This document shows, piece by piece, positions 1 through 15,065 of a stretch of 37,723 nt of DNA. Where the stretch lies: positions 1 through 37,723 of the forward strand of contig MPNW01000866.1 of assembly GCA_011800805.1 (NCBI GenBank), given 5' to 3'. This stretch comes from Hirudo medicinalis. Taxonomy: Eukaryota; Annelida; Clitellata; Hirudinida; Hirudinidae. Both the position numbers and the translations under genes were made by a program. Positions within the stretch are counted from its first letter, which is position 1; each line of letters starts with the position of its first letter. The notes below the pieces were generated by a model, which had not been told where the DNA came from, ran no database searches, and was given only the letters and a program-made list of their open reading frames with translations.

Positions 1-324
1 CAGTTATCAACTGAGTGGTATTAACTGTAAATACCACGCTTACGCAATAATCCTGCTGCCAGTTATTTCGTAACGATCAGTTGCGTGATTATTTGCTGAA
101 TAGGAAAGTTCTTCAATGTGGGCTTCGAGATTCTCTGAGATCTTGTATGCTTCTGTCTGAGATCTTCTATTCTGTCTGGTATTTTATGATCGCCGTAGAA
201 CTAAAAGATAGTGAATATAATCGAAAACTAATTAAACATAAATATAACTTTAAAAATTAATTGATGGCATTTTCAGGGTTATAACAATATTAAAAACTTT
301 AAAAAAAATGTAAACTGATTAATA
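1..324. other. Non-coding stretch left of the transposon
   Basis: AT-rich DNA with no open frame I can support. It may include the eroded left end of the Tc3-like element, but no copy of the right terminal repeat (CAGTCC...) was found here. Confidence 0.4.
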
Positions 325-1526
325 TGAAGGTTAGGATTGAAGCCTTCATAAAGCCAATTATTCAAGATCGAGGATTGCTAAATAGCTCAAGAGGTCTATA
401 AATGTTATTTCTAATTATTTGAAAGCTCCTGAAGACATTGAACCAAGAATTCTCCGGGAATAATGAAGAAATTGTCTGCCAAACAGGAGTGACAGCTGGT
501 TAGGAGAGCATCATTGGGTAAATTTTCTGCCAACCAGCTAAGAACAGAATTAAATCTAACTGTTTCTAAGAATACAGTAATAAATTACTTAAATGCGAGC
601 AAGATTTTAATATATGAAAAAAGATTTAAGGTTCCAGTACTGCAAGAACACCACTAAATTCAAGAGTTCAGTGGGCCAAAACAATGTTATCAAGGATAGA
701 AGGTTGGACCAACATAATTTTTTCTGATTAAAAAAAGTTCAAGCTAGATGGACCTGATGGATATCAGTTTTATTGGTATGACCTTAGATTAAAGAAGGAG
801 TCATTTCATAGCAAAAAGCATGGAGGTGGACCAGTCATGATTTGGGCAGGAATTTTACTTGATGGACTCACTGATCTAGCCTTTCTATAAGGAAAGCAAA
901 ATTCAGCAGATTATATCAAAGTGTTGGAAAATAATCTCCTGCCTTTTGCTGAGAGGATATATGGTGCTAATTATGTATTAATTTCAGCAGGATAACGCTC
1001 TAATACATACTTCCAAACTGACAAGGACCTTCTTCCAAGAGAGAAACATAAATGTTTTGAGTTGTCCAGCTTGTTCCCTTGATCTCAATCCAATTGAAAA
1101 TGCTTGGGGTAAGTTGTCAAGACTGGTCTACAAAGATGGAGGACAATTTAATTCTAAATCGGAGTTGGAATCAGGACCTCCTGAATCAGACTTTATAAGA
1201 AAATTAATTTTGTCGATGGACAAAAGATGTTTTGAAATAATAGAGAAAAAATTGAAATATAATTTCTTATTAGATAACTTTTTGAGTCAAAAATATAAAT
1301 TTTTGTTGTCATTATTGACTTTTCACGTTTCCTTTCTATCTTTTTTGGACGCCGAAAAAACACATTTTTGGGATATTTTAATAAGTTTGAAAATAATATT
1401 TCATCAAATTCAATGTAAAACTTTCGAAGCGAAATTTACATAACATACTAAAATTTGAGTAATTTTCGTAACATATTGGTTGAGATATCGTTAAAAAAAT
1501 GGGTACTCCCTATCTATTTTGGACTG
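325..1526 (+). mobile_element. Degenerate Tc3-like (Tc1/mariner) DNA transposon
   Basis: A broken transposase can be followed in pieces. Around 368-470 there is a helix-turn-helix-like stretch (SRIAK, then LKRSINVISNYLK). At 540-700 the linker reads QLRTELNLTVSKNTVINYL. At 711-890 the catalytic core reads IIFSD, KKFKLDGPDG and GGGPVMIWAG, and at 982-1270 QQDNA followed by LDLNPIENAW, which carries the last acidic residues of the DDE triad. Lesions are a TAG at 383-385, TAA at 729-731 (where Glu is expected), TAA at 888-890 and a one-base frameshift near 981, so no active enzyme can be made. The right end is recognisable: read on the minus strand the element starts CAGTCCAAAATAG directly next to TA at 1527-1528, the usual Tc1-family terminus and target. 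I found no matching left inverted repeat, so the left boundary is approximate. The open stretch after 1275 is probably the element's 3' non-coding part. Confidence 0.85.
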
Positions 1527-2489
1527 TACTTTCTGAACGAAAATACTTCTGTTAAGGTAACTTCTTATCGTCATATTTTTTTGAAGTTCTCAACAGCGTG
1601 ACAGTCGAAGTGTTGTGCTTATAATATAATAATTGATAATGTGCTGGTGGCCGCAGACCGTGCTTATGAGGTTGTGCGGAATGGTTGCATATGAAGCGAG
1701 ATTGGTGCTCCAATCTTAAGTTCTAGATTGGAATGTCTCATTGCTAAGTAAAGTTATTATTAAATGTAATAACTTATTTACTGTTGATATTTTGTAATTT
1801 ATACTCAATGTTACTATCATTATTATTTGTAACGATTTGGTCATTTAATTCGGAACTTAAATTTGCTTTCTATAAAATACCATTATTTTGTAAAAATCTA
1901 ATTGATAAATAATTGTAACGAGAAAATTGGGCTGTTGATGGCCCCGGAATTTCCAGTGGTGTTACTAATTTTATAAATTGTTGCTAACTATAAAACTTGT
2001 GTTTACTAGATTTTTTATCAAACCGTTTGTAAATTTTGATATCTCTTCGTAGTGGAAGCCCTGCTCACTCGGTTGCTGGTGCAATTTATAATTCTGTCAG
2101 GCCTAAGTTTACCTCTTGTGTATTCTGTGAGCAACCTTGATTCACAAGGCAGAACAACTGATGGAAACTAGAAAAATTAAATTTTAATTAAGCTGGCAAA
2201 ACATGTGTAATCATGAACAATTTTCCAACAGTGGCTGTTTGGCGTTTCTCCATTTTGGCGCCATCGTTTGATAAATAGACTAAATAATCTCGAATAAAAG
2301 CTGATTTTAGCGTTGAATTAATATTAATTGGATTTGAAATCATAAATATTTTTTATCCAAATTTTTAAATTATTGAAAAACGTCGTCAAAATCATTTTAA
2401 AGCGATCCATTACTCGCTTTCAGTGGTTGCAAGGCGCACTCAAAAGTATTTGTTGCCCCTGTAAAAGGGGCATCCAGGAAATAAAGTCA
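1527..2489. other. Intergenic, no gene seen
   Basis: No supported gene. A short plus-strand reading at about 2047-2130 contains CVFC in a context loosely like a retroelement zinc knuckle, but stops follow at once. A small hairpin (cccctgtaaaagggg) lies near 2456-2470. Confidence 0.4.
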
Positions 2490-2702
2490 ACCCAGCCTTT
2501 TTTTTTATTTATCCGATCTTTTGAGTGTCTTTTGTATCCGAATGGGATGTGAAGGCACTTTTTAATCGATCTACCATTTATATAGCGCCCCTACCCGAGG
2601 ATGCTCCCTGGCGATTGGCAGGCTGGGTTGCGAGCATTACGACTGTCGCTATTACGATCCCATGCAGGAAAGCAACCCATTCGGCCAACCTGCACGCCTA
2701 AA
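2490..2702 (-). repeat. tRNA-derived SINE-like copy 1
   Basis: Read on the minus strand, the head contains an RNA polymerase III A-box-like block (GGTTGGCCGAATGGGTTGC, about 2672-2690). A much decayed B-box region follows, then the block GGCGCTATATAAATGG, and the copy ends in an A-rich run (the T run near 2499-2508 on the plus strand). The same block (one base different) and a well-preserved tRNA-like head recur at 29335-29522, so these look like two members of one family. No clear target-site duplication was found. Confidence 0.55.
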
Positions 2703-3085
2703 TTCTTAGACAACCTAGTTTGTTTATTTTCGATCACCCAATGTCTACTGCTTCTATTTTAAGCCTGTTATGTTTCAAGTATTGTAGGACGTTCTTAATG
2801 ATCTGAAGAGTTAAAAATAAGGGGTAACCAACGCGATCAGGGAGAAATTCTAAATATTCCGCTTGATCTGTGAAAATATGAAATCTAAGGCATACGTAAT
2901 GACTTGTTTGTTATGAATAAGGTAGCCGAAAACTCAGAAACTTCCGCTTATAGGAGCCACACAAATGAACTATTATTGCAAACCTGCTCTGTTTTTGTAA
3001 ATTTCATAAATAGTTAACAATAAACTGTTTCAAAGCAAAGCGTGAATCGTTAATAATTGAATCCGGAAAGTAATCTGCAATGTTT
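2703..3085. other. Non-coding stretch, probable 3' flank of the prohormone candidate
   Basis: No open frame supported on either strand. If the minus-strand prohormone model is right, part of this is its 3' UTR. No AATAAA was found close to the stop; the nearest on the minus strand is near 2715. Confidence 0.3.
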
Positions 3086-4073
3086 TCATTTAAAACAGGC
3101 GATAATGTTTATGAGACACTCAATTGGTTCACGTTTCTGGAGGATTTTCTTCTTCAAAACCTCTCGTTTTGCCTTCAGGTCCTCAATTCCATCGTTAATG
3201 CTGGCCTCTGGAAGCAAGCTTTCGAGGATGACATTCTGTGGTTGATCGTAGACGGATCTCTGAAACCAAATTCATTCGTTTAATTCCTTTTGAGGTCAAG
3301 GACCGCTGCGAAGAAATCTCTATCACACTCCGTCGCTCTCGTTCGGTTAAGTAAAGTGAGATTTCCTTTGATGAACAATTGCTTCCATACTGTCGTGGTT
3401 CAACTCAATAAAGACAGATATTTTTGATTTCATTTTCGACCCACATCTGCATCCTCAATAAAACGCTTTAAGTGCACGGTTAAACAATTCTTTAGACAGC
3501 AGTTGATGTGTTCGTTCAGGCTTCTCATACGCCTCCCCGCTGTCTGGAAGGCATTACCTCCTCGTAAGAGCTCAACCATCCCTGGAGCTCTTCAAGCGTC
3601 ACCTGAAGACCCACCTCTTCAGGACACCAGCATGAGTCCGACGAAGACACATGGCGCCTCTGACGCTATGCAAATGGCGCATTAAAAATTAACTATTATT
3701 ATTGCTATTATTATTATTATTATTTCAGGTGTTAATAATAAATTAATAAATTATTTGGAACAGATTAATGATTGTCAATCATTATCCAATATAATGGTAC
3801 AAATTATTTTCGAATTTGTTAAAATCAGCTAAAAAGTACCAAATTGTATACTAGAAAATTGTTGTGAATTTACGAATTGACAAATATTTGGAATTTATTG
3901 TAATATTGAAATATTAATTGCTTGACGATAAATAAAAGTCGTTGACCAACTTTAATGTGCTTTTCATTGTTGTCATTCCTGACACCTCTTCTCTGCATTG
4001 ACATGCCCGTCGTAAGATTGGCCAGGATCGACAAGACCACAAAGAACAATTCAAAGCGAAACAATTTGTTCAT
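3086..4073 (-). CDS. Candidate neuropeptide precursor, allatostatin-C/somatostatin-like
   Basis: Two coding exons on the minus strand: 4073..3951 (41 codons) and 3259..3086 (57 codons plus TGA). Both meet in phase 0, with donor gttggt and acceptor ggtttcag; a stop lies in frame just before the acceptor. The predicted product has 98 residues. Residues 1-23 form a signal peptide (basic start, then LFFVVLSILANLTTG). Lys-Arg pairs lie at 41-42 (formed across the splice), 72-73 and 83-84. The last one releases EPIECLINIIACFK, with Cys89 and Cys96 six residues apart, then Phe97 and a final Lys that a carboxypeptidase would trim. A single C-terminal Cys-x6-Cys-Phe peptide after KR is the layout of arthropod allatostatin-C precursors (for example CAFNAVSCF, sharing Asn at loop position 3). 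A possible 5' UTR acceptor, ctgcttgcag, lies near 4108. The loop sequence is unusual for the family, so another disulfide peptide hormone, or chance, remains possible. Gene structure and secretion are better supported than the family name. Confidence 0.5.
3500..3740 (+). mobile_element. 3' end of a CR1/L2-type non-LTR retrotransposon
   Basis: The plus strand encodes the familiar C-terminal tail of LINE reverse-transcriptase proteins in two frames: LPAVWKALP, then after a frameshift SLELFKRHLKTHLFRTPA and a stop. In this position LINE proteins carry W-N-x-LP, V-R and FK-x-x-LKTHLF. A 3' region follows and ends in a TTA/TTATTATTA microsatellite (about 3690-3726), the usual end of such elements. 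Only the extreme 3' end is present, as in 5'-truncated insertions. It lies in the intron of the minus-strand prohormone candidate, in the opposite orientation. Confidence 0.75.
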
Positions 4074-4130
4074 TTTTCTAGTGCAACCTTCAATGAAAAC
4101 AGCTGCAAGCAGTTGTGAAAAGGCGTTCAC

Positions 4131-5573
4131 TCACTTCTCTACTGTAGTTTCAAAGTTAGACAAGTATGTACAATATATACAAGTATGTACCTGTCCCTCA
4201 CTTGGTAGTAGCTTGGAAATTCTGCGCGTAAGTTCAGCACTAGGGTTTAGTCCCTATTTATGGAAATCCTCGAAATTTCTCTCAATCTGAACCTTTCGTC
4301 AATTGACATAAAACATTTTCAGTCCAGTGAGAAAATCGTTAGACTACATCCAGTTAAAAAATATTTAGCGTAATTTTTTTTATATTATGAGTTATTACTT
4401 TCGGCACGGGATAACCCCTCGCAAAAAGAAAATTTTTAATGCAAATTAACCGAATGGTTATTTAAAAATGTGTATTTTTAAAAATGCCGGTAACCTATTT
4501 CCAAACCTTCAATAAGTTTACCTTCAATACCTTTTGCTATTCTTATTAAAATTATTAGTCTTTTTAATAATTCAAGTTACGAATAATAATCGTAATATTT
4601 GCATATTAGAGGTTTTAAATGCCTCGAAAATACATCATGTGAAATAAAGCATGCAACATTTTTCTTCTTTATTATTTCCTCAATATGATTTGCCACGCCA
4701 AACTCATTTTTAAAAAAATGCTTGCACAAAAGCGCGTGTTGTACCGAAATTTGTCATCTATTAAACCAAAATCAGAGCACTCACTAACTAGCTCCCCACA
4801 AACAAAATTTTGAGCGCATCTCCCACTTTAGATTAGCAGTTTAAAAACTCTGCAGTTTGGCTTTTAAACCAAGAAATGGTTAACTGACTTTCTTCTTCTT
4901 GATACTTTACCAAGAACCTTATCTCGAGCATGTTTCTGTATTTATTGGTCTCTGCTCTTGTTCTACCCCTGTAACTCTATGGCAATTGCCAATCGGTCAT
5001 GGCGACTAACCCCCGGACCGGACTGGCGAAGTGGCCTGTGGCCATTCACACTGCACCGATGCCATCACCCAGGTAAATACAGCGCTAAGGCTAAGATAAA
5101 GCATGTGCAGAAAAAAAGTAAAGCTAAACTTACGTTTGGGTTAATTGATCAAATGAACTCAACAAACCCTTCCCGCAAAAGTATCACAAAAAATGTTTCT
5201 TTAGTAAAACCATGGACAGTGATTTATATAATGAGGAAATACAAAATTTTAGAAAATATTGAAATTTACATGGGCACCCTACTTTCCAAATTTTGATATT
5301 ATTTTATGAAAGTTGTCAAAATGATTTAAATTATTTTTTTTTGGCTGTGGTTAAGAATACTGTATCCAATTTTTTGAAAAGTTTGTATCTTCATATCAGA
5401 ATTAGGGAAAAAAAATAAATACAAAAAAATGTTTGACGACACTTTTGATATAAATGGCCCTAAATATGGCGACATTTTGGAAATCTATTGAATTTGAAAG
5501 CTTGTAAAACCAAAACTACCAAACATATTCGGAGGAAACTTGGCACATATTTAGATAACGTTATTATTAAATA
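4131..5573. other. Intergenic, no gene seen
   Basis: AT-rich, with short chance frames only. A GC-richer island at about 4960-5075 holds an open plus-strand frame, but its sequence resembles no family I know and no splice partner was seen. Confidence 0.4.
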
Positions 5574-6020
5574 TTATTTAATAAATAAATTTAGTTTTCA
5601 AGATATTTAATCCCAAAACTTGGAATTTTTACAAAAATGTCACGTATTCTGAGTCATACTTCTCAAAAACCACAAATCTCAAAATATTCACTTTAGATTA
5701 TCTAATACGATATATCTAAACAAACAAAACCTCCAAATATTATTGCTCTAACTTACTCATAACATTAATTATGAGGCTGTGATGAACAGAATCCAAAAAT
5801 ATTACTAATTAAATAAATTGAGATTTAAAAATATTTAATTTCAAATATCTGAATTTTTACTAAAATCTCACTGAGCCACATTGCTCAAAAACCACAAATC
5901 ACAAAATATTAATTTTTAGATTATCTAATACGTTATACCTAGTTATACAAAGAAAACTTCCAAATATTGTTGCTCTAACTTATTCAAGACATTGGTTATG
6001 ATGCACAACGTGTGGCAGAC
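5574..6020 (+). repeat. Two-copy diverged tandem repeat, unit about 222-227 bp
   Basis: Two adjacent units share many blocks in the same order: TCAAAAACCACAAATC at 5663 and 5885, AGATTATCTAATACG near 5695 and 5917, and TTGCTCTAACTTA at 5743 and 5970. The shift grows from 222 to 227 bases through small insertions. The units are AT-rich and non-coding. I saw no clear third unit. Confidence 0.7.
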
Positions 6021-6517
6021 TTTCGTAAAAACCAAATTTTGAAAAACGCGGTGCCTACCTAAAATTGATCTTATTACATATTCATTGGTCATACTCTAAC
6101 CAATATTTTGTATTTCCTCATTATATATGATATGTATGTTCATGGTGGCAAAAATAAAAAAACTTTGGAGATACTCTCTGCAGGAGAATATTTCCAAATT
6201 GGTCGAGTCCATTTGATCTGAGCCGTGTTTATGTACTTAAATGGATTGTTATAAAGGGCCAAGTGCCACATTTACTGAAAGATAATTTCAAATGATTGTC
6301 ATTCAAAAGTTAAATTCAAAGTAAAGAAACCAAATTTCACTGTTATCGACACTCTTCACATCACATCCATATTTCAAATTAAAGAGATTAAGTAAAACAA
6401 CGTGTATTTATTTTGATAATAACATTGTGACTAATAAAGTCTCAGAAAAATCCATTATGTAAATCCTATATAAAGCTAATTGTTATAATAGTTAATGGTA
6501 ATTGTTATTTCAGCTAA
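6021..6517. other. Probable 3' UTR and downstream flank of the RNF14-like gene
   Basis: No coding signal. On the minus strand an AATAAA (plus-strand tttatt at 6407-6412) lies about 105 bases past the stop codon at 6518-6520 and could be its polyadenylation signal. Confidence 0.4.
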
Positions 6518-8787
6518 TTATGTTGTTCCTTGAAATAATTTGTTGAAGCAGCCCCCTCCCGCAACTCTGAAGTGCTGGTAAGGATCTTTAGTTGTGATTA
6601 ACTTCAGACACAACCAGCAGAAATAAGCATTGCACTGACTACAGTGCATCTTGTTACAACCAGAAGATTTCTATCGAACAAATGTAAAAATTACAACGAG
6701 TAATCGATATCTGCAACATAAATTTCAACCTTGCTTACCTCGATAAACGTGCGACACCTTGGACATTTCTCACAATTTGAGCGCATCCACTTTTGAGACT
6801 CCTCGTCGTTGAGGAATGCACGCAATTTCTTCTTTCCATATATATCTTCCAACTTTTTCTTAGTTTCCGCATCTCCCTTTACGTATTGATTCCTTAGCCT
6901 CGTAAGGTCGGCTTGAAATGGAAATATTTGGACAACTTTGAAATTCATTTGAACAAATGTCATACATAAAAACTCCTATTTCTGGATTATTTGTTTAATG
7001 GGCTTGTAAAATGGCATAAAACAGGTCAAAATGTTTCAAAGTGGCAAGTGAATCAGACAATAAAACTAAACTTAAAATGCTTATTCTAATCTGGAATTAT
7101 TCCTTTTTCTAACAACATCATCTATGACGACAAAATCATTTCGAATTATCCTCATTTAATCTTAAACTGAACATCATCAAAATACCAACCAGTTTTGACA
7201 CTGCACTTTTCAACACCATGGTAGCTCGACCTACAGAGGAAGCAGAAAGCAAAACGGCAGACTTGGCACACTCCAAAACTTTCTTCTTTGCCGACGACAA
7301 CCGGATTGCCGCAAGTAATCCTCGGACAGTACTTGATGTCACTCATGACATCCAATGTGTTTTTCAGCAGGAGCCTGTCATACCTCTCAAACTCTTGATC
7401 AGAGACCAATCCTTTGACCTGAAGTGGCATGCCAAGGCTAAGCATCATTCAGTGCAACTGACATTATGGCATTATCGTAATATGTAATAATATATAATAT
7501 TATATTATATTATATTATATTATAATGTTGAATTTATTATGTTGTTAGTTATTTTATATTTGATTTCAATCAAGCAACAAGTCTAAAACAATTAAGGCAA
7601 ACATTACACAAACCACATTTGGATATATCTGCGAATCACATTTGTCAACAAGGCAGGTGAGACTATTGACACTTCCCTCTGCAATGTGAACAGACAGATA
7701 TCCTGATACACATTCTTTGCAAAACAGGTGGCCACACTTTCCTAACTGGAGGCATTCTGTTCCTGGCTTCAAGCAAAAGCAAATCGGACATTCGTGAAAA
7801 TCTTTATTAAACACTTCTTCTTCCCTATAAGTTCAAAAAAATGATAAGGCGCCAGAATGACGACAAACCAAAAATCCATTCTTGTCGTTAAAATATAACC
7901 TTTGTAGACTGTATTCTGTGAGTGCACTCATTTTCTCTAGTGTGACAGTGAGAGGAAATTTAATGTTCAAATATTCAAGAACTTCAACTTGGAGAAAACT
8001 TATCCAGGTAAAAAGAACAACGTTGTTGCAATTCTCCGACCATTGTTCCACCAGTCTGTTCTTCAACAATTCAAGCTGAACGTAGATTGAAAGAAAGAAA
8101 GATTTTGGTTGAAATTTACTGCAAATTAAGTTAAAAGTAGCAACTTCATTGATTACATTAAATCTAATTAACTCAAAACTGAGTTTTGTGGGACGTAAAG
8201 TTGAACTGCATTAATAAGTGGTTATCATTAATTGTTATATATATCATATTATATTATCATATATTAATAATAAATATATCATCAAGTAAGTTAAAATTAA
8301 GTTAAAGTTAATGTAAACGAGTGGACAATGTGACAAAATAAGGAAATGGCCACATTTTAACAAACGAAGCACCTGATCGGATGTCAACCAGTGACAGGAA
8401 ACCTCATAAATTGGAGGATTTACTGAAGGATAATCAGAAGGCAATAAAAAATCCAGGGCTATTGGAGAAAGGTACTTCAGTTGAAAGACATCGCCTGAAT
8501 GAAAATAATTAAATTGAAACTTTCCCGAGTTCATGTTTAAAAATGCTTGTAACGTCACTTTATAGTAACGTGATCCTGGTCTGAGACCAAAGACAAATCA
8601 TTGTAAATTAACACAAAAATTGAAACGTACCATTACATATTACTTCGTGGGTGTTTGAGTCTGTTTGACAATTGACGTATATTATTCCTGTGTAGGGTTT
8701 CTTTGAAACATCACATGCAAAAGTTTCGTCGCCATAAATACTCTGAAGAGCCAATATTTCATCTGACTGCTCATTTTCATCAGACAT
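6518..8787 (-). CDS. RNF14: RNF14-like RBR-type E3 ubiquitin ligase
   Basis: Seven coding exons on the minus strand: 8787..8631, 8575..8373, 8075..7900, 7824..7617, 7418..7190, 6911..6739 and 6670..6518. They total 1299 bases, keep frame throughout and encode 432 residues; human RNF14 has about 474. Order: RWD domain in the first ~140 residues (DEILALQSIYGDE, LPSDYPSVNPP); RING1 starting CPICFCLKPG with CGHLFCKEC; in-between-RING (YCPRITCGNPV, CRFAFCFLCRSSYHG); RING2 (CPRCRTFIEKSSGCNKMHC, then YFCWLC), where Cys387 in GCNKM matches the thioester-forming cysteine. RBR ligases take ubiquitin from E2 onto this cysteine before transfer. In mammals RNF14 works with GCN1 on proteins trapped in stalled ribosomes. 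The human protein's longer linker before RING1 is mostly missing. The start is supported by similarity and by a CAG acceptor three bases upstream, hinting at a 5' UTR intron. Introns contain a TATAT microsatellite. Confidence 0.92.
7486..7530. repeat. ATATT microsatellite in an RNF14-like intron
   Basis: A run of TATAT/ATATT pentanucleotides between the exons ending at 7418 and starting at 7617. It is non-coding and likely length-variable. Confidence 0.8.
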
Positions 8788-9198
8788 ATTCTGAAAAAAT
8801 TATTTCTTAATGCTTAGATTAGCATGAAAGCTCAATGATTCAAATATAAAACATCACTGAACACATGGCACAATATCACTCAAGCATAAATAATAGAATT
8901 GAAATGGAAAATGAATTTGATGAAGTATGGTGAAATCTGCCCAAGTCTGGTCCCAGCCTAGTGGGTACACAAAAAAGGTGACTAAAGATCAGCTTATAGA
9001 GATGAAAATGAGTGGATTGTTTCAAAAAAATAGTAGACCTATTAATGAACCAGTGGATTTTATTCATAAAATTTTTTTTTAAAATCGGCAACCATATTTA
9101 ATTGATGTTTGAAACATTTGGAACAGGATTTATGACTGTTCAATGCAGGATAATAGTTAAATAGTGAATTTCTTGCAGGTTCTTCTCCTGCAAATTAC
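8788..9198. other. Upstream flank or 5' UTR intron of the RNF14-like gene
   Basis: No coding signal. The minus-strand sequence ttttttcag at about 8791-8799 reads as a good acceptor just before the start codon. If it is used, this stretch is an intron in the 5' UTR. Confidence 0.35.
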
Positions 9199-9310
9199 CT
9201 TTCAGAAGTTGTGTAACTTGTATTTTAATCCAAAGAGAAAGCGACGAGAGCCGATCTATAAGGTTCCGACGAAATCAAAACAAATATGGCGAAAATTGGG
9301 TGCTTCAGGT
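9199..9310 (-). promoter_or_regulatory. Possible 5' UTR exon / promoter region for the RNF14-like gene
   Basis: On the minus strand a GC-richer block with a pyrimidine-rich stretch (cgtcgctttctctttgg) leads to a donor CTGAAAG|gtaatt near 9199, about 400 bases before the acceptor at the start codon. On the plus strand the same block contains ATGGCGAAAATTGGG followed by a donor-like CTTCAG|gtaact near 9309. The minus reading is more likely because a gene follows it. No plus-strand gene begins nearby. Confidence 0.25.
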
Positions 9311-10663
9311 AACTCAGTGCCAAAATTAGATTAGCTGGAATTAGCTAATTATTACCATTGCCAATATCAGAAAGCGGAAAGAATTCAAGATTGGCCTAAA
9401 GTCTGCAGGCTATTAAATAAGAAGCGGTTCTTCTTGCTATTGGTAATGATCCCTACGCTCTTTAGGATCAAATGGTTCCAGAGGGTTACCACTGCCCAAA
9501 TAGATCAAGCAAAAATATGCCACAATTACAGCCGTCAGCTTGCTTGAACTGCGGCTTTGTTAAAAGGCGGTATATATGATCGGCCGATATGTTCAAATGT
9601 GACCTAATCGCAGTTAAACATTCTAAAAAGCATTTTGTTTCGGACGGATTAGTAGATTGCCGAGTGGATCATACCACTTAATTTTCTTGCTCAGCCGATC
9701 CACGATGTGGCATATGAAGTGAGTTTCACCATTTATAAATAACATCTCTCCAGGAAACAAAAATTTAAAGACACTATACCCTTAAGAGATCTCCTGTCAT
9801 TATTATTGTTTAATATACCCCACAAAATACAAAAATGGTGAAAAATTGAAAGCAAAAGCAAAGTGAGTTCGCAATCCAGAGTATTACGACATAACATATT
9901 CTCTCACCTTTCCAACAATAATAATGTCTATATCAATGTATTTTATTTTACGAAAATTAGCCACACAGGACCACATAGGCGAAAAAAAACTCTTAATTGT
10001 ATATTTTTGATAATCAAAAGTAAATGATGCCAATTTTAAATAAATTGCTTTTACAGAAGTTAAATCGACTAATGAAGTTATATTTTTTTTATTATTTTAC
10101 AACATTTAGTAACTAAAGCAACATTTAATCATGTCTGATTTAGAAATAGATTTATTGATTTGCATGTGATGCAATTCAAATGAATTAGACAATTTTAATC
10201 ATTTTTGAGAGTTTTCTAACTAGTAGGCGTCAGTGCTAATATATTAGATATATCTCAGAACTTTACAAGGACAATCTTCTATCTCACGTAATTATCTTTT
10301 TAGTGTGTTAATTAATTGGAACTAAGTGAACCGAATGCAGTTTTGTTTCCACCTCTTGCCATTTGTATGGGTTTAACAATTAGATGTTGAAAATGATTCA
10401 CCCAAGTCTGGATGGTGCCTCTTGAAAAAGAATAAATTCATACTCACATCTTTTGGAGACAGACTAGAATCGAATTTTTTAAATTCACAAGAAAACCTAT
10501 CTATACGAGTAATATTGATCTCATAATTGTGAATTATTGTTTTTTTTTTTTAGATATTTGAAAATATTGTCTAATCAACATGTATTTGTTTGCTGAAATC
10601 CTCACAATATCAATTATTAAATTAACAATTTAGGCAACAAAAACTCAATTTTACAAAATTACA
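9311..10663. other. Intergenic, no gene seen
   Basis: No supported gene, RNA or repeat. The 9540-9720 part is more GC-balanced than its surroundings but has no recognisable product; the rest is AT-rich. Confidence 0.4.
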
Positions 10664-11319
10664 TTTATTCAGATGCAATTTCAAGAAACTGTTATATATG
10701 AACATTCCAATTAATTGCTATTAAGTCTAGAAAAACTCCAAATTGTTCTATTCGTAACACGGCTAGACCGAACCTGTGGAAATTCAACACCACTTAGCAT
10801 AAACTAACCTTATTCTAAGTTACCATGAATCACGAGCCTATGGAATACCTGTTCGCAGACAAACCACAACCCTGATTAACATTTTGAGCATTTTAAGACT
10901 GAGTATTATGGGCACAAATAGCTTCACATCTCCATCAGTTTCACAATTAATGTAGACTAATTATCAGATGTCAGGATCACATCAGCTCCCATGTTGACCA
11001 AGCCCTCATGAGAGAACTGTCCCACTCCATGTCCACTTTTCCACCCAAAATTCAATTGAGCAACAAAAATTTAATTTGGAGCTCATTTTAATTGAAACCA
11101 AAATGTCAACACTGAGAAGTCAGATGAATGAACATAGCCATGAAGCACATTATGTATGCGAAATGCAAGCACAAAGACGAAAAGGCACCTTGTATGAAAA
11201 CATTTGTGATTAGACACACAAAACAAAATCATCCGAACACATACACAAAGTCAACACTCCAGATGTGTCCGATCGAACTGAGATGCCATGGCATCCGGCT
11301 GCAAACTTCAAGCCGAGCC
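10664..11319 (-). other. Probable alpha-tubulin 3' UTR
   Basis: Downstream of the tubulin stop codon on the minus strand there is no coding signal. The first canonical AATAAA (plus-strand tttatt at 10664-10669) lies about 650 bases away. ATTAAA variants are nearer (around 11068 and 11087), so the UTR may be much shorter. Confidence 0.4.

Positions 11320-15065
<3,746 letters not shown>

Noticed and set aside
2047..2160. Retroelement gag zinc knuckle (CVFC context)
   Set aside because: Only one CxxC-like pair, no downstream polymerase, and stops follow at once.
3057..3283. Two overlapping plus-strand frames
   Set aside because: They mirror the minus-strand prohormone exon; neither has a recognisable protein or splice context.
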